DNA from: Lachnospiraceae bacterium | GTDB taxonomy: Bacteria; Bacillota; Clostridia; Lachnospirales; Lachnospiraceae | Reading direction: 5' to 3' | Assembly (NCBI GenBank): GCA_900763175.1 | Contig: CAAFJI010000146.1 | Location: 1 to 19,685 of the forward strand | DNA: 19,685 bases | Shown here: in pieces, positions 14,955 to 19,685 of the stretch | How the letters are laid out: every line of letters begins with the position of its first letter | How positions within the stretch are numbered: position 1 is the stretch's first letter | Notes under the pieces: model-generated | The model's database searches: none | What the model was told of the DNA's origin: nothing | The model's input: only the letters and a program-made list of their open reading frames with translations | Translations under genes and position numbers: made by a program

Positions 14955-15464
14955 TCACACTTCTGAGCTTTCCCACTTTTCTTTGTAATCTTTTACAGCA
15001 TTCTCCCTGATCATGTCGATTACTTCCATAAAGCATTCCAGCTTCTCCGGAGGAATTGAATCACTCAGCGCCTTCTGTACTTTGTCAAAGTTCTCCATGA
15101 TCTCCATCTGAAATTTCATTCCCTTATCTGTAAGTACCAGACGCTTCAGTCTGGCGTCCCTTGGAATGGATTCCCTCGTGATCAGCTGCTTCTTCTCCAT
15201 AACCTGCAGAATCCCAGATGCCGTGGAACGTGCCATCTGAAACTCGGTTTCCAGATCTCTCTGGAAAATATCCTGTCCAGAATGCTGATACAGATATCCT
15301 ATAATCCATCCCTGCATCCGGGTAATTCCTGCCTTCTCATCCACCCTTGCCTGATAAGCTCGCACCAGACGCCCAATGGTATTGTCGAGAGTTCGGACTT
15401 CATAACCGATATGTCTCTCATTCCACAAATTGTCAGCGGAATCACAATTCTTCTGAACTTCCAT
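14955..15464 (-). CDS. MarR family transcriptional regulator
   Basis: A 169-residue winged-helix repressor. The DNA-binding part runs about 55-118: QRDLETEFQMARSTASGILQ is the helix-turn-helix, and ITRESIPRDARLKRLVLTDK is the wing with the characteristic D-x-R. Flanking helices form the dimer interface. ATG 15464 is preceded by GAGGAGG; the frame runs 38 codons further upstream, but that stretch contains the promoter and operator. It is the first gene of the operon with the two ABC exporter genes and most likely represses its own operon until a ligand, perhaps an exported toxic compound, releases it. The operator candidate is a pair of palindromes at 15504-15549. Confidence 0.92.
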   Translation of the reverse strand: MEVQKNCDSADNLWNERHIGYEVRTLDNTIGRLVRAYQARVDEKAGITRMQGWIIGYLYQHSGQDIFQRDLETEFQMARSTASGILQVMEKKQLITRESIPRDARLKRLVLTDKGMKFQMEIMENFDKVQKALSDSIPPEKLECFMEVIDMIRENAVKDYKEKWESSEV

Positions 15465-15503
15465 ATTCCTCCTCTTTCGTAAATATACAGAAAATGTAAA
15501 AAT

Positions 15504-15549
15504 AGTTCGTATACGGACTGTTCGGGGTCGAACTGTTCGCATACGAACT
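15504..15549. promoter_or_regulatory. Paired palindromic operator of the marR-ABC operon
   Basis: Two related palindromes, AGTTCGTATACGGACT (15504-15519) and TGTTCGCATACGAACT (15534-15549), have centres 30 bp apart, about three helical turns. The whole block is itself a larger inverted repeat (ATAGTTCGTAT at 15502-15512 with ATACGAACTAT at 15541-15551). A partial third site, TCGAACTGTTCG, sits between them. It begins right after the -10 box, covering the transcription start, as expected for MarR autorepression. Confidence 0.8.
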
Positions 15550-15578
15550 ATTATAATCAGGCTTTCTTTTTCTGTCAA
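15550..15578 (-). promoter_or_regulatory. Consensus promoter of the marR-ABC operon
   Basis: On the minus strand TTGACA (15573-15578), exactly 17 nt, TATAAT (15550-15555): a perfect consensus. Transcription would start near 15543, inside the operator, with a leader of about 80 nt to the marR ATG. Confidence 0.9.
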
Positions 15579-15605
15579 CTATATTTTTACAGCAGCAGGT
15601 ACCTC

Positions 15606-15878
15606 TTATTTGGCATAAAAGTTCCATTCTCTTTCATCTACCGGCATATCTTCCATCTGGTAATTTTCAATGCGAATGAAGCTTCCCATCTGGATTTCCT
15701 GGAGCATCCGCTCTATTTCTATAGGATCTCCCTGAACCTCCATCTCTACCCTTCCATCCCAGAGATTATCCACCCACCCGGTAAGACCATTTGCCCTTGC
15801 AGCATTGGTAGCTCGGTAGCGAAATCCAACGCCCTGTACCTGTCCTGAAAAATATATGTGTTTTCTTACTTTTGTCAT
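15606..15878 (-). CDS. acyP: Acylphosphatase
   Basis: A 90-residue cytosolic enzyme that hydrolyses carboxyl-phosphate bonds in acylphosphates. The family signature SGQVQGVGFR (11-20) supplies the catalytic Arg20, and GWVDNLWDGRVE carries catalytic Asn38. Length is exactly that of the family. The start follows AAGGAGTGAAGG, and its own promoter lies at 15902-15930. No terminator is visible between it and the marR promoter 28 nt downstream, so some read-through into marR is possible. The physiological substrate of bacterial acylphosphatases is unsettled. Confidence 0.95.
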   Translation of the reverse strand: MTKVRKHIYFSGQVQGVGFRYRATNAARANGLTGWVDNLWDGRVEMEVQGDPIEIERMLQEIQMGSFIRIENYQMEDMPVDEREWNFYAK

Positions 15879-15901
15879 GTTCCTTCACTCCTTATGCTCT
15901 T

Positions 15902-15930
15902 ATGATATACACATAAGAAGATACTTTCAA
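15902..15930 (-). promoter_or_regulatory. Probable promoter of acyP
   Basis: TTGAAA (15925-15930), 17 nt, TATCAT (15902-15907) on the minus strand, five of six positions matching in each box. Transcription would begin near 15895, about 17 nt before the ATG. Confidence 0.65.
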
Positions 15931-15946
15931 GACCTTTTAATCGAAT

Positions 15947-15977
15947 CAGGCAAGTTTCCTGAATGAAAACCTGCCTG
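15947..15977 (-). terminator. Terminator-like hairpin between ade and acyP
   Basis: CAGGCA (15947-15952) pairs with TGCCTG (15972-15977), and the inner GTTTC/GAAAAC arms extend the stem with small interruptions. The U tract on the minus side is poor (ATTCGATT), so termination would be weak. A second hairpin, TGCCAG-CTTCTT-CTGGCA, lies at 15990-16007. The rest of 15879-16068 shows no gene. Confidence 0.4.
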
Positions 15978-16068
15978 CATCAGGAGGAATGCCAGCTTCT
16001 TCTGGCAAACCACGGAGTAATTATTCAATTGTAAGCGAGCAGCAAAACAAATTGCGAATATCCGCCTT

Positions 16069-16230
16069 AGAGCGTGCCCCCCAAATGCTTTCTGCAAAAT
16101 GTGTGTCACAGTTTGTGGGAAATTTGTCCCGGACGAGGGCGTCGCAGCGGGCTACGACAACCGAATTCGGGCAAAATATACTGCAAAGTGGGGCGTGCAG
16201 ATTGCAGAAATGATTTATCAAACAGGCTCT
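16069..16230 (+). repeat. Dispersed palindromic repeat, copy C (most complete ends)
   Basis: About 162 bp with both ends: AGAGCGTGCCCCCCAAATGC on the left and ATTTATCAAACAGGCTCT on the right. The core CTACGACAACCGAATTCGGG is identical to copy B and differs from copy A at two positions. GTCGCAGC pairs with GCTACGAC around a GG loop. It overlaps the last two bases of the ade stop codon (ade is on the minus strand), so the ade transcript would run straight into it. Confidence 0.85.
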
Positions 16231-17926
16231 AATAGAAACAGCCTTTCTCTACGTCGTAAACACCTCTTGGCGTAATGCGGATCTGGGGAATTACAGGCAG
16301 TGCCATGAAGGATAACGTGATGAATGGATCGTGGCCCTTTTTCACTCCCATTTCATGTGCTTTTTCTATCATTCTTTTAAGAGTAGCATTGTCTTTTTCA
16401 AAGCCATTATCGCTCATCAGTCCCATTACCGGAAGTGCAAGGGTATCAAATACCTTGTGCCTCTCCACAATGGTGTATCCTCCCTGGGTACGGATCAGTT
16501 CTCTTACTGCCAGCTCCATGTCCTCATCATTATCACCGATCACTATGATATTGTGAGAATCATGGGAAACACTGGAGGCAATAGCCCCGCCCCGGATTCC
16601 AAAGCCGCCGATCACGCCGCAGCCTACCTTTCCCGTAAGTTTATGGCGTTCCACCACTGCAATTTTCTGGTAATCATCATTTGGCACAAATTCACAGGTT
16701 CCTTCTGCTGCCTGCAAAATACCTTTTCTTGTTGTAATCTGCCCTTCTTCTGCAAGAATTACCGGAAAGGTACCATCTGCAGAAGCAAGGTGAAATGCTT
16801 CTCTGGAAAAATCTGCTACATGCACGGTATTTTTCAGCTCCGCCGGGCAAGGCTTTATGGTAATCTTCTCCTCAGGATTAATGCGCTGCCCCTTATAATA
16901 AACCTGTTCTACCGCTACGTTCTCAAGGTTTGAAAGAACCAGAAGATCAGCCTGCCTGCCAGGTGCCACAGCACCCTTATCTTTCAATCCATAGCAGTTT
17001 GCAGCATTGATGGTTGCCATTTTTATGGCAGATACCGGACTCATTCCCAGACGTACGGCTTTTCGCACATTATGGTCGATATGGCCTTCTCTTTGGATAT
17101 CCTCGATGTGTTTGTCATCTGTACAGAAGCAAAAACCTTCTCCGTTCATATGACGCTGCACAAGGCCTCCAACAAGCGCTTCCAGATTTCGTGCTGCGCT
17201 TCCTTCCCGTATCAGAACAATAAGGCCATTTCTGCGCTCTCTCATTGCATAGTCAAAAAAGCTGCACTCATGATCTGTGGCAATTCCTGCCATGGCATAT
17301 GCCTGAAGATCTCCTTCCTCCAGAAATGGTGCATGGCCATCTCTTATTCTGCCTTCAAAAAGTTCCAGCTTATCATGCATTCCCTTCTCGCCCTGAACAA
17401 CGGAAACACTGTCCATTACCTCACCAAGACCCAGAATACGACGATTATCCAGGTAAGATACCATATCCTCTGCCGTAAGGGTACAGCCATTGTCATCAAT
17501 CCCTGTGGCAGGTACACAGGAGGGCATCATCACGTATACATTTGCCTTCACATCCTCAGTCTGGTCCAGAATATAGTCAATTCCTGCCAATCCGGATACA
17601 TTTGCAGATTCATGAGGATCTACGATAAAGGTAGTTGTACCATGCCTGGATGCTACCGTTACCAGTTCTGCCGGTGTCACCAATGTAGATTCCAGATGGA
17701 GGTGACTGTCTATAAATCCCGGACATACGTATTTTCCACTCAGATTACGCTCTTCTTCTCCATGAAAACTACCAATTCCAACTATCATTCCGTCCTGAAT
17801 GGCAATGTCACCACGGATGATTTCTTCAGTAAAAACATTTACGATCTTAGCATCTTTCAACACAAGCTCTGCCAGTTCCAGTCCACGGGCAATCCTGGAA
17901 TATTGCTGGTATTTTTCTAATTTCAT
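16229..17926 (-). CDS. ade: Adenine deaminase
   Basis: A 565-residue amidohydrolase that converts adenine and water to hypoxanthine and ammonia in purine salvage; a metal enzyme of the cytosol. The metal-binding GFIDSHLHLESTLVTP (His75, His77) and DPHESANVSG are visible. CTDDKHIEDIQREGHIDHNV and DLLVLSNL follow, and the extra C-terminal domain seen in bacterial Ade contains GCGVIGGFGIRGGAIASSVS and HDSHNIIVIGDND. Length is normal. Start: ATG 17926 (MKLEKYQQ) lies 7 nt after GGAGG; ATG 17932 is too close to that site and the frame beyond is unsupported. Monocistronic with its own promoter; no purine riboswitch was recognised in the leader. Its stop codon abuts repeat copy C. Confidence 0.96.
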   Translation of the reverse strand: MKLEKYQQYSRIARGLELAELVLKDAKIVNVFTEEIIRGDIAIQDGMIVGIGSFHGEEERNLSGKYVCPGFIDSHLHLESTLVTPAELVTVASRHGTTTFIVDPHESANVSGLAGIDYILDQTEDVKANVYVMMPSCVPATGIDDNGCTLTAEDMVSYLDNRRILGLGEVMDSVSVVQGEKGMHDKLELFEGRIRDGHAPFLEEGDLQAYAMAGIATDHECSFFDYAMRERRNGLIVLIREGSAARNLEALVGGLVQRHMNGEGFCFCTDDKHIEDIQREGHIDHNVRKAVRLGMSPVSAIKMATINAANCYGLKDKGAVAPGRQADLLVLSNLENVAVEQVYYKGQRINPEEKITIKPCPAELKNTVHVADFSREAFHLASADGTFPVILAEEGQITTRKGILQAAEGTCEFVPNDDYQKIAVVERHKLTGKVGCGVIGGFGIRGGAIASSVSHDSHNIIVIGDNDEDMELAVRELIRTQGGYTIVERHKVFDTLALPVMGLMSDNGFEKDNATLKRMIEKAHEMGVKKGHDPFITLSFMALPVIPQIRITPRGVYDVEKGCFY

Positions 17927-17992
17927 GCACATTCCTCCTCTCATTTTCAAACAATATTTTGGCATATACAAAAATTTTGATTATTATTTATG

Positions 17993-18021
17993 ATATTAAC
18001 ACTTGTATTACAAAATATCAA
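17993..18021 (-). promoter_or_regulatory. Probable promoter of ade
   Basis: TTGATA (18016-18021), 17 nt, TAATAT (17993-17998) on the minus strand, with TG one base before the -10. The spacer contains the palindrome TTGTATTACAA, a possible operator. Leader about 60 nt, AT-rich, without obvious riboswitch structure. Confidence 0.5.
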
Positions 18022-18046
18022 TGTATATTTCACAAATTTCTGCAAA

Positions 18047-18083
18047 CAAAAAGGACCTAACTTACAAACGTAATTTAGGTCCT
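18047..18083 (-). terminator. Rho-independent terminator of the sigma-like gene
   Basis: On the minus strand AGGACCTAAATTAC pairs with GTAAGTTAGGTCCT (one mismatch, 4-nt loop), followed by TTTTTG. It lies 16 nt past the stop codon at 18100. Confidence 0.88.
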
Positions 18084-18099
18084 GTACTATATTCTTCTT

Positions 18100-18858
18100 C
18101 TATTTATCGTCACCGGTAAGGCGGAGGATATCACGGATTTCATCTACGTTCATATCCAGAATAACCGCCAGCTCATCTATGGTAAACCGATTCTCTCCAT
18201 CGTCATCTGTAAGATCTTTTACTGCAGTTTCCAGTTTCTCAACCTTGGCAACAAGACAGTCATCCTGGAATCTCTGTTGTGTCTGCTCCTCGATAGCTGC
18301 AATAATTCCCTTGCGCAGCTGAATACGCAGCCAGGCATCATCCTTATGCTCTGTCTCCAGGTCGGAAAGTGCAGTGAGAAGCACTACGTTTGCCTCCTGA
18401 ATCAGGTCTGCAAGAGGAATCTCTGCACAGTTCATATCTGCTGCCATATTTGCTGCAACCGGCAGATAAAAGCTGGTAAGAGCCGCCTCTGCAAGAGCAT
18501 CTCCCTGGCTGAGATTTTCAAATAGCGTACGCACCATTTCTTTGCTCATTTCCCTGCCTGTGGTTACTTCTTCCAGATAGTTCTTCAGATAAACCGCTTC
18601 CTCAGACGTAAGCGGTGTGCTGGTTCCATTTGACTGAATCTCCTCTTTCTTCTCTGTCTCTGCCAAAGCAGTACCTTCTTCTCCCTCTATCGAGATTCCC
18701 TGGAGCTTCAGATACTGAAGCACTTTTACCATCTGGCTTGTTTCGAGATCAGTACCTGCAAAATGTTTTCTTATCTCATCATGTGTGAGCAGGTTTCCAT
18801 TCCTTTTGCCAAGCTCGCAGATTTCTCTTAATTTTTCCTGAAACTGAACAACGTCCAT
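18100..18858 (-). CDS. Sigma-70-like protein lacking region 4
   Basis: A 252-residue acidic protein. Residues 1-56 resemble sigma region 1.1 (short helical fold, FQEKLREICELGKRNGNLLT). LTSEEAVYLKNYLEEV (83-98) recalls region 1.2; ADLIQEANVVLLTALSDLET (150-169) closely follows region 2.2 (DLIQEGNxGLLxAV); FTIDELAVILDMNVDEIRDI (225-244) plus LRLT resembles region 3. The aromatic run of region 2.3-2.4 that melts and reads the -10 is not conserved, and region 4 (-35 binding, beta-flap contact) is missing. ATG 18858 has GGAGG 6 nt upstream. Monocistronic, followed by a good terminator. It could be a decayed sigma factor, an accessory polymerase-binding protein or an unrelated regulator of similar fold; function unknown. 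Confidence 0.65.
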   Translation of the reverse strand: MDVVQFQEKLREICELGKRNGNLLTHDEIRKHFAGTDLETSQMVKVLQYLKLQGISIEGEEGTALAETEKKEEIQSNGTSTPLTSEEAVYLKNYLEEVTTGREMSKEMVRTLFENLSQGDALAEAALTSFYLPVAANMAADMNCAEIPLADLIQEANVVLLTALSDLETEHKDDAWLRIQLRKGIIAAIEEQTQQRFQDDCLVAKVEKLETAVKDLTDDDGENRFTIDELAVILDMNVDEIRDILRLTGDDK

Positions 18859-18930
18859 AACATTCCTCCATACATAATAAAAAGTCCGAACCACTCTTCC
18901 ACAATAAAGATATGGTCCGGATTCTCCTGA

Positions 18931-19047
18931 AGCCTGTCTGAAAAATCATTCCTGCAGTCTGCACACCCATTTTGCGGGATCTCTGTCCCGAATTCGGTTG
19001 TCGCAGCCAGAGCATACAGATTGCGCAAAAATTTTCTAAACACGCTC
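18931..19047 (-). repeat. Dispersed palindromic repeat, copy D (short form)
   Basis: About 117 bp in the opposite orientation to copies A-C. Read on the minus strand it holds GGCTGCGACAACCGAATTCG and GGATCCCGC-type sequence, then GTGCAGACTGCAGGAATGAT. The half beyond GGTTGTCGCAGCC is replaced by ATACAGATTGCGCAAAAATT, which matches the other end of the element, so this copy is nearly [end]-core-[inverted end]. Its edge lies 6 nt from the 3' end of tRNA-Leu. The gap between it and the sigma-like gene (18859-18930) holds no convincing promoter. Confidence 0.75.
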
Positions 19048-19053
19048 AAATAC

Positions 19054-19134
19054 TGCGGATGACAGGACTTGAACCTGCACGTCGTAAACACCAGAACCTA
19101 AATCTGGCGCGTCTGCCAATTCCGCCACATCCGC
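19054..19134 (-). tRNA. tRNA-Leu (UAG anticodon)
   Basis: Acceptor stem GCGGATG/CATCCGC, discriminator A, T loop GGTTCAAGTCC. The anticodon arm CCAGA-TTTAGGT-TCTGG gives anticodon TAG. The long variable arm (TGTTTACGACGT) is the class II feature of tRNA-Leu. CCA is not encoded. It has its own promoter at 19176-19204. Confidence 0.95.
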
Positions 19135-19175
19135 ATATTCATACAGTCAATTTACTGCCTGCATCAACTCTGATT

Positions 19176-19204
19176 ATGATACGTGATATTCTGATTCTTG
19201 TCAA
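19176..19204 (-). promoter_or_regulatory. Promoter of tRNA-Leu
   Basis: TTGACA (19199-19204), 17 nt, TATCAT (19176-19181) on the minus strand. Transcription would start near 19169, about 35 nt before the tRNA. Confidence 0.8.
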
Positions 19205-19240
19205 GCATTTATTTTTGACGGATCCTTTTCTATTGTAAAA

Positions 19241-19277
19241 CAAAAAACCGGAGCACCTCAACAAAAGGCTTCCGGTT
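19241..19277 (-). terminator. Rho-independent terminator after tRNA-Lys
   Basis: On the minus strand AACCGGA (19271-19277) pairs with TCCGGTT (19246-19252), an 18-nt loop, then TTTTTTG. It ends the Arg-His-Gln-Lys unit about 12 nt after tRNA-Lys. Confidence 0.75.
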
Positions 19278-19288
19278 ATCTTCTGTAG

Positions 19289-19361
19289 TGAAGCATCGGG
19301 GATTCGAACCCCGGACAACTTGATTAAAAGTCAAGTGCTCTACCACCTGAGCTAATGCTCC
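19289..19361 (-). tRNA. tRNA-Lys (UUU anticodon)
   Basis: 73 nt: acceptor GGAGCAT/ATGCTTC, D arm TAGCTCAGGTGGTAGAGC, anticodon arm CTTGA-CTTTTAA-TCAAG (TTT), T arm CCGGGGTTCGAATCCCCG. CCA not encoded. Last gene of the upstream tRNA unit. Confidence 0.97.
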
Positions 19362-19369
19362 ATATAAGA

Positions 19370-19441
19370 CTGGGCTAGCTGGATTCGAACCAGCGAATGC
19401 AGCAGTCAAAGTGCTGTGCCTTACCGCTTGGCGATAGCCCA
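19370..19441 (-). tRNA. tRNA-Gln (UUG anticodon)
   Basis: 72 nt: acceptor TGGGCTA/TAGCCCA, discriminator G, D arm GCCAAGCGGTAAGGC, anticodon arm around CTTTGAC (TTG), T arm GCTGGTTCGAATCCAGC. The weak U1-A72 first pair is a known identity feature of tRNA-Gln. Confidence 0.97.
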
Positions 19442-19450
19442 AAGGCAAAG

Positions 19451-19525
19451 GGTGGATACAGGGATTCGAACCCTGGGCCTCCAGAGCCACAATCTGGCGC
19501 GCTAACCAACTGCGCTATACCCACC
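19451..19525 (-). tRNA. tRNA-His (GUG anticodon)
   Basis: Anticodon arm CCAGA-TTGTGGC-TCTGG (GTG). Acceptor GTGGGTA/TATCCAC with an extra G(-1) encoded opposite C73, the tRNA-His identity pair. T arm CCAGGGTTCGAATCCCTG. Confidence 0.96.
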
Positions 19526-19529
19526 ACAG

Positions 19530-19603
<74 letters not shown>

Positions 19604-19643
19604 ATATCTGTCAGTCATCTGCATTAGCAAACCGACGAAGCAT

Positions 19644-19672
19644 ATTGTAACTTATCCGACATCATTTGTCAA
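19644..19672 (-). promoter_or_regulatory. Promoter of the tRNA Arg-His-Gln-Lys unit
   Basis: TTGACA (19667-19672), 17 nt, TACAAT (19644-19649) on the minus strand, nearly perfect. The start of transcription would be near 19637, about 34 nt before tRNA-Arg. Confidence 0.88.
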
Positions 19673-19685
19673 CAGTTTTGTCCTA

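Noticed and set aside
17927..18045. Purine riboswitch before ade
   Set aside because: The leader is AT-rich with no three-way junction or conserved purine-aptamer loops that I could find.
9931..19047. CRISPR array from the repeated sequences
   Set aside because: Copies are kilobases apart, over 100 bp long and palindromic, with genes between them and no cas genes.
19230..19490. 86-codon minus-strand reading frame with GSNP motifs
   Set aside because: It is a translation through the Gln, Lys and His tRNA genes; a common false gene.

Overview
The window looks like chromosomal DNA of a low-to-mid G+C Gram-positive anaerobe of the class Clostridia, most likely a Lachnospiraceae (Blautia-like) member. 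This is judged from AGGAGG-type ribosome binding sites on nearly every gene, sigma-A promoters close to consensus, ArgR-like boxes, tRNA genes without an encoded CCA, and the style of the proteins. The species call is inference; no marker gene is present.

Layout, left to right. (1) 1-2642, minus strand: the start of a YcxB-like membrane protein gene at the window edge, then an argJ gene whose 3' end is replaced in frame by the C-terminal part of a YcxB-like protein, then argC. (2) 2643-2972: divergent argC/argG control region with ArgR-box-like palindromes. (3) 2973-4208: argG. (4) 4209-4463: a run of four strong hairpins between the convergent argG and AI-2E-type permease genes. (5) 4462-7194: the permease gene (minus) and a divergent 479-residue HTH regulator gene (plus). 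(6) 7195-9836: a long control region with a perfect consensus promoter, then ilvB-ilvN (acetolactate synthase). (7) 9837-11262: an EamA/DMT transporter gene lying between two same-orientation copies of a palindromic repeat, then a bidirectional terminator. (8) 11264-15578, minus strand: a marR-ABC-ABC operon encoding a heterodimeric multidrug-type exporter with one degenerate ATP site, under a consensus promoter with a paired palindromic operator. (9) 15606-18021, minus strand: acylphosphatase, a third repeat copy, adenine deaminase. (10) 18047-18858, minus strand: a sigma-70-like protein lacking region 4. (11) 18931-19672: a fourth repeat copy and a five-gene tRNA cluster (Arg-His-Gln-Lys and Leu) with two promoters.

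The two most notable things are these. First, a dispersed palindromic element of roughly 117-162 bp occurs in four intergenic copies (9931, 11065, 16069, 18931), plus two possible solo ends near 7410 and 7530. It folds into one long hairpin around a GAATTC core, shows at least one compensatory base-pair change between copies, and tends to sit directly at gene 3' ends. I do not recognise it as a named family. Second, the ArgJ-YcxB chimera removes about the last 75 residues of ArgJ. It is either a real deletion that would impair the acetyl cycle of arginine synthesis, or an assembly misjoin.

Functionally the window is mostly housekeeping: arginine synthesis (argC, argJ, argG), branched-chain amino acid synthesis (ilvBN), purine salvage (ade), drug-type export with its repressor, and tRNAs. 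No phage, transposase, CRISPR array or rRNA was seen.
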